Shown here in pieces: positions 1 through 10,333 of a DNA stretch of 64,000 bases. Positions within the stretch are counted from its first letter, which is position 1; every line of letters begins with the position of its first letter. Source of the DNA: Glycine soja (lineage: Eukaryota > Streptophyta > Magnoliopsida > Fabales > Fabaceae); NCBI RefSeq assembly GCF_004193775.1, contig NC_041008.1:12915731-12979730 (forward strand). The letters are read 5' to 3'. The notes under the pieces are model-generated. The model had not been told where the DNA came from. It saw nothing but the letters and a program-made list of their open reading frames with translations, and did not search any database. The position numbers and the translations under genes were made by a program.

Positions 1-1
1 C

Positions 2-2440
2 ATCATTCCAAGGTTTAAGCGTCTTTTTGCTAATGGAGATGACGCAAAAGACCTTACTTGGCATGCAAATGGGAGAAACTCTAATGGAATGGTCCGTCAT
101 CTGGCTGATTGCTCCCAGTGGAAGAAGATTGATGGTTTGTATCCGGATTTCAGCAAAGAGGCAAGAAATCTTAGGCTTGGACTAGCCAGCGATGGAATGG
201 ATCCATATGGCGATTTAAGCACTCAACACAGTTCATGGCCAGTTCTACTAGTAATTTACAATTTGCCTCCTTGGTTGTGCATGAAGCGAAAATACATGAT
301 GTTGTCTATGTTGATATCGGGCCCAAGACAGCCAGGAAATGACATTGATGTTTATCTAAGTCCGTTGATTGAAGACCTGACAAAGTTGTGGAACGAGAAG
401 GTTTTAGTGTTTGATGGCTTTCGCAAGGAGACTTTTCAAATACATGCAATGCTTTTTTGTACCATTAATGACTTTCCAACATATGGGAATCTGAGCGGTT
501 ATAGTGTTAAAGGTCATCATGCATGCCCCATCTATGAAGAAGACACAAGCTACATACAACTGAAACATGGTAGAAAAACAGTGTACACTAGGCATCGCTA
601 TTTTCTAAAACCTCATCACCCATACAGGCGATTGAAAAAAACATTTAATGGAAGTCAAGTGCACGAAACTGGGTCGATACCGTTGACTAGTGAGCAGGTC
701 TTCCAGCGGGTTCAACACCTGAATACTGTATTTGGAAAGACCCAAAAGAAGGATAAAAGTAAGACTTGCATATGGAAGAAGAGGTCCATTTTCCTTGATC
801 TTTCGTACTGGTCTGATCTAGATATTAGACATCGTATTGATGTTATGCATGTGGAGAAAAATGTATGTGATAGTGTCATTGGGACGCTCCTTAACATTCA
901 AGGCAAGACGAAAGATGGTCTAAATATCCATCAAGATCTAGCTGACATGGGTATACGATCGCAGTTGCATCCAAGGTCTAATGGTAAAAAAATATACTTG
1001 CCTCCAGCTTGTCATACTTTGTCTAGAAAGGAGAAGATCAGTTTTTGTCAGTGTCTACGCCGGGTCAAAGTCCCACAAGGATACTCTTCAAATATTAAGA
1101 GCCTTGTGCAGTTGAAGGAGCTTAAGTTGGTAGGGTTAAAGTCTCAGGATTGTCATGTGTTGATGCAACAATTATTAGCCGTGGCCATACAAGACATTTT
1201 TCCTAACAAAGTTAGGTTAGCCATAAGTCGCATGTGTTTTTTGTTCAATGCCATATGTAGCAAAGTGCTTGATCCTGTCAAGTTTGATGACCTGGAAAAT
1301 GAGGCTGCAATTATATTGTGCCAATTGGAGATGTATTATCCTCCTGCTTTCTCTGACATCATGGTTCACTTAATTGTTCATTTGGTCAGAGAAATCAAAT
1401 GTTGTGGTCCTATTTATTTGCAGTGGATGTACCCAGTTGAGCGATACATGAAGATCTTAAAAGGGTATACCAAGAATCTACATCATCCGGAAGCATCTAT
1501 TGTTGAAAGGTACATTGTAGAAGAAGCCATTGAATTTTGTTCAGAGTACATTGAAAAGGCTAAACCTGTTGGCCTTCCTAAGTCTTGTCATGACGACAGA
1601 GTGGGAGATAAAGGTTCAAGAGGACTGCATGTTATCACTCCAAGTGTAGAAGATTTGTTACAAGTTCACTTGTATGTGTTGAATAACAGTAATAAAGTTT
1701 TTCCATACATACTTCAGCATGAAGGTTTAGTCAAACAAAGTAATCCAAAAATGTCAAAGAACTGGGTCTTGAAAAAGCATAACAAGACTTTCTTTGATTG
1801 GTTTACAGATACAAGCTTTGCTGATGAAAGTGCTTCTAAAACATTAAGAAAGCTAGTAGATGGGCCTAAAAGAAATGTTATAACTTGGCAAGGATACGAC
1901 ATAAACAAGTATTCCTTTTACACAAAAGTACAAGACGAGAAAAGTACAATGAAAAATAGCGGGGTCACCCTAAGGGCTGAATCTCAACACTTCGCAAGTG
2001 TACATGATGACAATCCCTGTGTAGCTTCCATCCCTTACTTTGGGTTCATTGATGAAATTTGGGAGCTTAACTATGTCAAATTTACTGTATGTGTTTTCAA
2101 ATATAAATGGATTGATAGCAACACCGGTGTGTGGACCGATGATGTAGGATTTACGTTGAAAGACCTAAAGAAACTAGCTTACCACAATGACCCTTTCATC
2201 ATGGCAGAATAAGCTAAACAGGTATTTTATGTGCAAGACCCTTGTGATGAAAGGTGGTATGTGGTTCTACACGGGAAAATAATTGGTGTTAATGTAGAAG
2301 ATGATGATTCATACATGGACACTTATGTTAGTCCTTTGTCCACACAAATAACTCCTAACATCGTTGGAGAAGAAGAAGCTGATGACTTTCATGCTAATCT
2401 TAATGATCACAATGAAGGAGAACTAATTAACATCGTCTAA
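2..2440 (+). pseudogene. TNP2-like CACTA transposase, one in-frame stop
   Basis: Transposase of the TNP2/Transposase_21 type; in the family it binds element ends and catalyses excision. The frame is open from base 2, so the N-terminus is outside the window. The Transposase_21 block covers roughly 120-1000 (LRLGLASDGMDPYG, CDSVIGTLLNIQGK). A DUF4218-like block follows at about 1140-1560 (VRLAISRMCFLFN, WMYPVERYMKILKGY), then a DUF4216-like block at about 1960-2300 (IPYFGFIDEIWEL, DPCDERWYVV). A TAA at 2210-2212 interrupts the DUF4216 block, and the same frame continues to a TAA-type end at 2438-2440. A CAA-to-TAA change is the likeliest cause. The part shown is about 700 residues before the stop, so catalytic activity from this copy is doubtful. 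Confidence 0.88.
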
Positions 2441-2538
2441 TGTAATTTTCTAATTACGTATTTCATTTTGGTACATTCATTTACATGACTGATTCAATTT
2501 TTTGATAATGTTAACTAACTCATGTTTTTTCTTTACAG

Positions 2539-3955
2539 ACCCATGGCTACTTCACTTGCCTCGCCTCCTCCTCCTCCTCCTCCTCCTACAGTAGCATCAG
2601 CGTCTCCGTCTACCTTGAAGCGGACACGCAAAGCCACACGGCTACGATCCTTGGCCACTAGACCACTTGGGGCAGAGAGACCAGTGGAACATGTCGATCT
2701 TGCTACCGGGAAGGCCAACGGTCCCCACAAGAAGAAATTAAGAACATATTTGGGGATTGTCGCTCGTAATAAGATCGACGTGACATACGAGACTTGGAAG
2801 GAAGTCCCTACTGCTCAGAAGGATTTAATATGGGAGGATATTCATGTATTTTAGTTTTCATCTTTGATTTTTTTTATTAGCCAAAATTTATAATTTACTA
2901 ACAATAAAACCTAATTTATTGTTTGTCATGCGAAATTTGATATCCCTGAAGCTTTTGACGGTAGGAAAAAGAAGAAAGTACTTTAGACTGTCGGCGAGTG
3001 GTGGAGACAGTTTAAATCTGATTTGACGAGGAAATGAGCACTTGTAGCCGACAAGGACAGTGTGGACGACACTGTTTGTGAAAAATACGACATTAGCAAG
3101 GAGAAATGGACTCAGTTTTGTCAGACCCGCAGAGACCCCTCATGGGAGGTATGTACTTTGTCATTTTAATTGTTTTCCACTAAAACTTCAGTTCTTATAA
3201 TACATTGTAGTGATCATTTTCATTAATGTTCGATTTTTGTAGGATGTGCGGAAAAAGGCACAGGCCATCTAGAAGCAAAACACCGCCCCCCCACGTGTTG
3301 TCTTGTGGGGGTTATGAATATTTAAAACAGAAGCTGAAGGCTAAGAAGACAAAGAAAAAATTGGAGGAAGCTACTCAGTCCGAAAGCACTGAGGGCGTCA
3401 TTGACCCTCCATCTCCCATCAGATGACACGTGAAGTGAAAAATGGTCCGCACCAAGAAAACTGGGCAGATGGCATCTGAGGCAGCAAAGGAAATTGCTAA
3501 GAAGATTGTAAGTCATTTGCTATTAAGAATTGTAATTATCTTTGTTTATTTTGTGAATGACTAAACAAATATATGTGTTATGTACAAGATTCTTTGGAGG
3601 AGCAAGTGTCACATGGTTTGTTTGTCCCCTATGGACGTCAGGATCTCCTGACTGCTGCCATTGGGCGACCAGAACACCCTGGCCGTGTGCGTGCTACTGG
3701 AACTGGTGTCACCATAAAGCAATACTTCGGATTGACTCCATGAACCTCTCGTAGTTCTTCCTCCATGGCTCCCAAAGAACTGGAGCAGCTGACTCAACAA
3801 ATCAAGGACCGACTGGAAGAGTTGATCATAGAAAAAGTGACTCGGCAGCAGATGTTATCCTTGAGTCAGATGCAGTCCCAATTGCAATCACATATCCAAT
3901 CACAAGAACTTGCACTGCCTCCGAAGCCTGAGGTTGGTCCCTCAGCTGCTCGTGT
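2539..3955 (+). pseudogene. Ptta/En/Spm-like second CACTA ORF, left part (exons, several stops)
   Basis: This resembles the plant Ptta/En/Spm transposase family (Transposase_24), an accessory DNA-binding protein of CACTA elements. Inferred exons are 2539-about 2847 (after TTTCTTTACAG, ATG at 2543, proline run, then LRTYLGIVARNKIDVTYETW), about 2935-3150 (FDIPEAFDGRKKKK, KEKWTQFCQTRRDPSWE), about 3242-3507 and about 3590-3955. Stops break it: TAG 2984-2986, TGA 3035-3037 and TGA 3741-3743. The poly-C run near 3283-3290 also shifts the frame. The last part holds a glutamine-rich helix (about 3765-3930). The frame continues seamlessly at 7868, across the solo LTR. Confidence 0.8.
3951..3955. repeat. 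Target-site duplication CGTGT, left copy
   Basis: The bases CGTGT directly precede the LTR start TGTGGCGTCC at 3956. The same five bases follow the LTR end at 7863-7867. A 5-bp duplication is typical of LTR retrotransposon integration. Confidence 0.9.
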
Positions 3956-4527
3956 TGTGGCGTCCCTAAATTAATGACTGGTTTGATAGTAATGATTTAA
4001 ATAACAAAAACCATGGTATTTTTTTTCTTTTTCTTTTTCATTTCTTTCTCTTTTCACCATAACTAGGTTTAGAAGGAAAATCCTCACTATAGAGTCCTGA
4101 ATGGCCAGTTCACAACTCTATTCGGAGTCATTTCTTTCTTACCGCTCATAATCTCTAAACTAATTTGTTGTTTCAAAAGGAAGAATGTACCAGCCATTAC
4201 TTTAGGTCATCACGTGAAAATAAAAGAATAAAATACGGTCGATAAACTCTTTTACAAATAAAGTTGCTAATGCTTTCTTCTCAAATAACAAGATTGATCA
4301 TAAATACATTCATCATTTAAAGCTGTCCAAAATATGGGAGTTTTACAAAATACATAGTGTCATCCAGAGCAAAGGTGTCCACAGTGGTGGCTTCGGCCAC
4401 ATGTATACAATCATCAAATTCCTATACAACAGGTCTACCCATACAAAAACAAAAGAGTAAACCTAACAGTCAGTCCTAAATACACCCACCCTCAAAAGTA
4501 TACAAAACTAATCCATGGAACTGTCCA

Positions 4528-4962
4528 CTATGATGAAGAGCCTCCACTGGTCGCCATCTCTCTCGGGCCACTATCCTCCGTAGAGTCTGCCTCAGATGCC
4601 GATATGACTTCCTCGGGAGAATCCACCTCAGGGAGTGGGTCCTCATCACCCTCTAGAAAGTCAAGAGCATCCCCAGCAGGCTCGAGAGGTAGCTCCTCAA
4701 GATCCTCCTCAGGGTATTCCTCGGACGACGTTACCTCAATCACTTGGACTGGCTCCACTAGACGGTATGGTGTAGGCGTGGGTAGTATCCACTCCACAGT
4801 ACGCTGAAGCGTGCGCACGGGTTCATCTGGATGCACCAAAGAAGTAGCCGTGAATCGAACCGTGCCCCGAAATCGGCACCTCGCGTTGCCTTCGAGGGTC
4901 TCCCAAGCTCCCTCTAGGCACTCCATCTCCACTCGATCATGGATTAGCTGTGCCGCCATCAC
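4528..4962 (-). CDS. Small acidic ORF inside the solo LTR, function unknown
   Basis: A 144-codon ORF from ATG at 4962 to the stop at 4528. The N-terminal half is neutral (MMAAQLIHDRVEMECLEGAW) and the C-terminal half is strongly acidic and Ser/Pro-rich (EEYPEEDLEELPLEP). No domain is recognised. It lies in LTR DNA on the presumed sense strand. It could be a spurious ORF, an LTR-borne leader peptide, or a fragment of an older coding region. There is no sign of introns or of conservation that can be judged here. Confidence 0.3.
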   Translation of the reverse strand: MMAAQLIHDRVEMECLEGAWETLEGNARCRFRGTVRFTATSLVHPDEPVRTLQRTVEWILPTPTPYRLVEPVQVIEVTSSEEYPEEDLEELPLEPAGDALDFLEGDEDPLPEVDSPEEVISASEADSTEDSGPREMATSGGSSS

Positions 4963-5086
4963 GATCTACAAGAAAGAAAAGAAAAGGGTAGACTCTTTCA
5001 CAAGAATCTAACTATGCCGCAACACAATGCGTCTCATAAACACTACATGCAAGTAAAAGGGGTATCTCAAGGCTTTTCATCCCTGG

Positions 5087-5477
5087 TAATCGATTACACA
5101 GCCTTGGTAATCGATTACCAGAGGCCAAACTCGAATCACACAGCTTCAGGACATGAAAACCTGAAAAAGGCACTGTGTAATCGATTACACATACCTGGTA
5201 ATCGATTACCAGTGACCCATTCCTCTGTGTAATCGATTACACAAACTGGTAATCGATTACCAGAGGCCTCCACAACCTGCTGCCTTCATTTCTAAGCCTG
5301 GTAATCGATTACACCCCCTTGGTAATCGATTACCAGAAGCCCTCATAGCTTTCTGACCTCGTTTTCAAGCCTGGTAATCGATTACACCCCGTGGTAATCG
5401 ATTACCAGAGACCATCTTAGCCTCCTGTCTTCATTTTTAAGCCTTGTAATCGATTACCAACCCTTGGTAATCGATTA
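5087..5477. repeat. Array of 12 TAATCGATTA palindromes in six pairs
   Basis: The 10-bp palindrome TAATCGATTA starts at 5087, 5108, 5178, 5199, 5230, 5250, 5302, 5323, 5375, 5395, 5447 and 5468. Within each pair the spacing is 20-21 bp. The last four pairs repeat every 72-73 bp inside a degenerate tandem unit. The flanks alternate between GGTA...TACAC and TGGTA...TACCAGAG, so many copies extend to a 16-bp palindrome. Confidence 0.95.
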
Positions 5478-7862
5478 CCAGAGGCCACAACCCATATATC
5501 ACACAAGATTCACAACTGGCCAGCCACCACACAAGCCTCCTTGCTTTGTGGTCTTTGTTCCTTTTATCTGTTGACTGCTAGGAGCTCGCCTGTTTAGGTA
5601 CATCACAGGTTCTCACTGACTGACTATGCCCGGGTTGGTTCGGGATTGGTCAAGCTTGGTTTTGGGCAATAGCACCCCACCTGACGTCCCCAAGGTCTCC
5701 TACCCCCGCGACATATCTCCAGGTACCACTCTGTGGTCAACGAATAAAAGCAGGAAGTTTCACCCTTCTACACTTCCTCATCTCAAGCTTGTAGGATTAT
5801 GGGGTACCCATCACATGTGGTACTAGGTGGCGGTCGGGCGATGGTGCACAACAAGTTTTCCACATCCACAAATCGCGCATAAACCCACCATCCCCTATTG
5901 CCCACCTCCAACTGAGCTCACGTACTCCCACGTAGCCCATATCCTCGTTTCTCTCAACACCGGGTCCCCATCAATCCTCCCAAGCTCCCCCAACATCCAG
6001 GTAAAACAATATTCAAACATCACAAACTATCACAGCCAAGAAAATAGGGCAAAGGCAGAAAACTCTGCCCAAAACACCAACCAAAATCACAACTTTTCTC
6101 ACTTAAAGACCCCAGTAACAATTCCTTCATTCCATTTCGTTAACCGTTGGATCGACTCGAAAATTTTACTGGAAGTCTCTAGTACATAAGCCTACATTTT
6201 GACCGTTGGGATCTACTAGCAAACATCCAGAACTCATTCTGCACTACTCTTTCCACAACCAGCAAATGCATAGCATTTTTTTGCACAAAGCCAAAATTCT
6301 GCTGTACCTATTTGACAGCAAAATTCTGCATAAGTGCAGATTTCGAAAATCACACTTTCCCTCATCCAATCTTGCCCAAATCAAATCCTACAAGTCCCAA
6401 ATCATGTATCAATCATGTCTAAACCAAATTCAAGCTTCAAAACACAGCAACACAAAATCTAGGTGTCCAAAACCCCTCAATTTAATGGATTTTCTAGGTT
6501 TGAGAAGTGAAATTGAGAATGAGGTAAATTTGAAGCAAACCCTCACCTCACACAAGTCTATAACATCAATTTAAACTTGTTCAAACTGGATTTACGCCTA
6601 AAATTTCACCGAATCAAAATTTGACTCCTCAACACCCAAATTTACCCTAGAAATGGCTCTTTGTTCACTTTGGTCATTTGTTTTTCTCTCTAACACAGCC
6701 TAACCTTTCTCATAAGTCCTAAATGGCATTTCAAGCTAGGATTAACTCACTCTAACCTCTAAATACTACCAATTCCAGATTTGGCCTTCCAGCTCTCAAA
6801 ATTCACTCTTTTTCCACTCATCACATCATATTCTCACCTTCTAATCCTAGGTTAATTCTACCCTTCATCTCTAACAGTTTTCCATAAGCAATTTCAGCAC
6901 ATAAACATCATAAGCATCATCGTAAAAACCCTAAAACTGAATGGGTAAGCTTAACTCATCCAAACATGGCAAGTTCAACATGCTTTCAACAAATTTCTTC
7001 ACAAATAACCATCATGAAGCAGAAACCTAGCAAGACTACCCATCATATCTCCCAAAACCCCATACCCACGAAAATCAAGAGGGAAAGAAGTCCACCCAAA
7101 CCTGAAATTTCGAAGTCCCACACGTAGAGATGCGCTTCACGACTTCGAAAATGCCCTCCTTTCGTGATTTGGAGCAGAAATGATGGCCAAAGGTTGGAGC
7201 TTTGTTTGGAGCTTCAATGGAGAATGAAGGAGAAGAGAATGGCAACGTGAGAGAGAAAGGAAAAGGCTTCTGAAATTTTTGGGCTGAGTGAGGAGAGAGA
7301 ATACAGCTTTTTGGTTTTAAAAAGGGTTTTCTCTTTTTCTATTTTTTATTTAAGCTATGCCACATGTCTCCATTTGAGTGGAGCAAAAGGGCCCACTTTC
7401 TCTTTTGATTGTGACCTATACTCAGCCACAAAAAGTGAGAAAAATCTGACCTTTGAAACGCTAAAATCCTACCTCGGTTTGCGTGCCGTTTCTCTGGTTT
7501 CAGTCCCTCGCATTTCTCTGCGTCCGTCGGGGCCAGTTTTCGAAAGTAATCAATATATATATCAAAACGCACAGAATAAGACCCCGAGCGTGGTTCAGAG
7601 GTTGGTTTCGTTAAATTTTAAGTCGCACGCAAAACGATAATTTTTAAACTAATTAATTAAGAATTAACTCATAACCTCCCAGTTATGGACTTCTCTTCCT
7701 TAATTAGCCTAGCCCGCGTATCTTGCCCCCACTATTCTTATTTCTACCAAGAACATATATGCATATACACTGAATAATACATATATATATATATATATAT
7801 ATATAATCATTCAAAATACATCGTTTCCAAAAATTCCGGGTAGAAATTTCCAGGATGTCACA

Positions 7863-7867
7863 CGTGT
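7863..7867. repeat. Target-site duplication CGTGT, right copy
   Basis: Matches 3951-3955 exactly and directly follows the LTR terminus GGATGTCACA. Confidence 0.9.
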
Positions 7868-8171
7868 CATCACAAAGGAGAGTTATGTTGATCCCTCATC
7901 GACTGATCCAAACACGGGTGACTCAGACAAATACGTGTTGTACATCGAAGGAAATCCTTCCCGCCTGGTTGCCCTAGGAAGAGTTTATGAGGGATCCACA
8001 GCGGTTCACAACATCCCTTTGTTTCATGGCCAAGTGAAGGTTGGTGTTGAGAAGGTTAAAGATGCAGCGGCTCCCGTTCCTGTACCCACTGACAAGGTTA
8101 CTTTAGTGGGGCAGACACTTAACACCTTCCTTGCTTGGCCGACACATCTCGTGAAGCGTTTATCACAACAG
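7868..8171 (+). pseudogene. Second CACTA ORF, right part after the solo LTR
   Basis: This continues the exon cut at 3955. Joining across one copy of the duplication gives an uninterrupted frame through KESYVDPSSTDPNTGDSDKY and YVLYIEGNPSRLVALGR, then GQTLNTFLAWPTHLVKRL. It ends at a donor-like CAACAG|GTATTT at 8171. The domain is typical of the region between the Ptta-like part and the Ulp1 protease in legume CACTA genes. No internal stop is seen in this piece. Confidence 0.8.
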
Positions 8172-8258
8172 GTATTTTACTCTCATTATATGCTTCTTTT
8201 TTTCAATTGAATTGTTCACTGTAATTAAATTATGTTAATTAACTATCACATATAAACA

Positions 8259-9450
8259 GTCAGTTGTGTCTCCAGCAAAACCTCCAGATAGGCCGGATCA
8301 TGAGGTCGATGATCCCCTATATTTGATGAAATTGATCATCCCACAATTTTTTTTTGAAGTCTCTCTAGGTTATGTGGGACACTATTGTGTTCGGGGTGTT
8401 TAATGAAGACTTTCTGTTGTACATAAAGCACGAAGATCTCTCTGAAATTGCACATGGTGGTCAATGTCTCAGCATATCTATTATACAGTTGTGGATTCTG
8501 TAAGTCAATTTAGATGATTGTTAATTACCTAAGTTATTGTTTTAAATTCATACATAATTAACTTTGTCTTAACAACAATAGACATCTTACTAAGACAAGT
8601 ATGCGAGCGGGGAATTCCGATGTGTATGGATTCCTCGAGCCACAGTCCATTCAGAGATCTAGGCAACTGCAATTTGAATCAGAAAGTTACATGAAGAGTT
8701 GGATGCAGAGTTTAAAACGTGATGTCTACCTTGGAGCCTACCTAAATGGGTAAGTCAAATTAAACAACTGAATTTAAATTATGTATAATACTACAATAAC
8801 CCATATTAGTCTCCACTGCAGTGGACATTGGCAAATGGTCGTCATTTTGCCTAAGGAAAACCTTGTTGTCTGGTTTTGTTCCTTGCATAACAGACCAGAC
8901 AACTACCTAAAGGAATAATTAACAAGTCAGTGTTGTTTTTCAATACATTTGTAATAGCATAACTCAACAACATCAATATTTTAGTGTTCCTTGTATTCAA
9001 CAGTGCTTTGAAAGGACTTGATGATACTCCACAACCTAAATCCAAGGCTGGTGCTAGGTGGATTGTTGTTAAGGTACGTGATTTAAATAAAACTTATACT
9101 TATATATACTGCTTATGTGTGTGTACACTAATTGTAGTTAACGTTTAATATCCAAATTTCATTATGTATTTAGTGTTATAGACAAAAATTAAAGGAATCA
9201 CTGAGTTCGGTTATTACGTCATGCACTGGATGTCCATGATAATCTTAGGAACTTTCAGGAATAATTGGGAAACGGTAATTGTTTATTTCAAACAAAGTTG
9301 ATTTTCTTATCATTGATATTACATTATTAACTTATCTTTTATTTGATCATGTAGTATTTTAATGATGTTAGACCATTGGAAGCAGAGAGATTGAAGGCGT
9401 TTCACATCCAGTGGGCACAGTATTATCTCAAAGTTAGAAATCAAACTTAG
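8259..9450 (+). pseudogene. Ulp1-like (C48) cysteine protease of CACTA 1, degraded
   Basis: The C-terminal SUMO-protease-like module is often fused to CACTA ORF2. Inferred exons are 8259-8502, 8582-8750, about 8820-8937, about 9002-9074, about 9180-9273 and 9355-9450 (stop TAG 9448-9450). Recognisable pieces are FGVFNEDFLLYIKHEDLSE, MRAGNSDVYGFLEP, GHWQMVVILPKE (the catalytic-His region) and YYVMHWMS. In the family the catalytic Cys sits in a TECGYYVMHWM-type motif; here the codon is TTC, giving TEFGYYVMHWM. Breaks include a frameshift with TAG in the first exon and a one-base loss near 8917. This copy is probably inactive both as a gene and as an enzyme. Confidence 0.78.
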
Positions 9451-9729
9451 GATCTTAGGGAACTATGTAACATTAGGTTACTTAATTAGTTTACTATAGC
9501 TTACATTACATTTTTTACAATTGTTGTTTCATTTTAACATTGAATAATTTTTGTTGATAGTTATTAATAAATTATTTATTCATAGTTATCAATTGATTTT
9601 TTACAATTAATAGTTTACTAGCTAGCTTTCTACTAAAATCTGTTTGAAAGCAGAATGCGAATGATATATGTTGTACTGTGTGGTCTGATTTTAAATTTAC
9701 AGATTAAATTTTGTGTTTTTTGTAAAAAT

Positions 9730-10333
9730 AGAGAGAGTATTTAAAAAAAATCCTAATAACAACATCGGTTTTTTTTTTTTTTAAAAAAAAACTGATGTTA
9801 ATATACACAAGCAACATCAGTTTTTCCAAAGAACCGATGTTAACATATAAGTTAACATTGGTTTTTCAAAAAATCGATGTTGTTTGTGTATATTAACATC
9901 GGCTTTTTAAAAACCAATGTTAATATCGAAAAACGTTAACATCGATTTCTATAAAAAAAAAAAACCGATGTTAAGTTATAAGTTAACATCGGTTTTTGAC
10001 TCAAACTGATGTCAACGTTTGGAAGTTAACATCGATTTTTATACAAAACCGATGTTAACGTATAAGTTAACATTGATTTTTATAGAAAACCGATGTTAAT
10101 ATATAAATTAACATCGATTTTGTATAAAAACCAATGTGAACTGTCAACATTCATACATTTTTTTGTGTAATTCTTATTATATAATATCGGTTATTTAAAT
10201 AATCGATGTTGTCAATTTTATGTTAACATCGTTTTAAAAAAATGATGTTAACGATAATACTTTCAATATCGGTTAAAAAACTGATGTAGAAAGTCATAAA
10301 TAACCGTTGTAAAAAACATATTTTCTAATAGTA
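9730..10333 (+). repeat. CACTA 1 subterminal inverted repeats and 3' terminus
   Basis: Many head-to-head copies of AACATCGGTTTTT and AAAAACCGATGTTAAC fill the block, for example around 9840-9905, 9960-10000 and 10020-10130. In CACTA elements such arrays bind the TNP1-like protein. The block ends in TTTTCTAATAGTA at 10321-10333, the degenerate 3' terminal inverted repeat. Confidence 0.88.

Larger units (their letters stand above)
3956..7862 (-). mobile_element. Solo LTR (probably Ty3/gypsy) inside CACTA 1
   Basis: The 3.9-kb segment starts TGTGGCGTCC and ends GGATGTCACA. These are imperfect 10-bp terminal inverted repeats of the TG...CA form, and CGTGT flanks both sides. No gag, pol or second LTR was found inside, so it is best read as a solo LTR left by LTR-LTR recombination. 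The minus strand is preferred because it begins TGTGACATCC and carries the only long ORF. It contains a palindrome array (5087-5477), a (TA)n run at about 7780-7804, and long CA-rich non-coding DNA. Removing it restores the host CACTA reading frame exactly. A LARD-type non-autonomous element is the alternative. Confidence 0.82.
1..10333 (+). mobile_element. CACTA (En/Spm) DNA transposon 1, right part, 5' end outside the window
   Basis: Three cargo blocks occur in the order usual for legume CACTA elements: a TNP2-like transposase (to 2440), a Ptta-like second ORF (2539-8171, interrupted) and a Ulp1-like protease (8259-9450). A subterminal block of inverted AACATCGGTTTTT / AAAACCGATGTTAAC repeats follows, and then a terminal sequence TTTTCTAATAGTA (10321-10333), which is one base from the expected ...TAGTG end. 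The element reads left to right and its 5' terminus lies before base 1. All coding blocks carry stops or frameshifts, so this copy is not autonomous. A solo LTR sits inside it at 3956-7862. Confidence 0.9.

Noticed and set aside
5087..5477. CRISPR-like or satellite array
   Set aside because: The repeats are palindromes inside a plant LTR with 72-73 bp degenerate units; there are no unique spacers of constant length.
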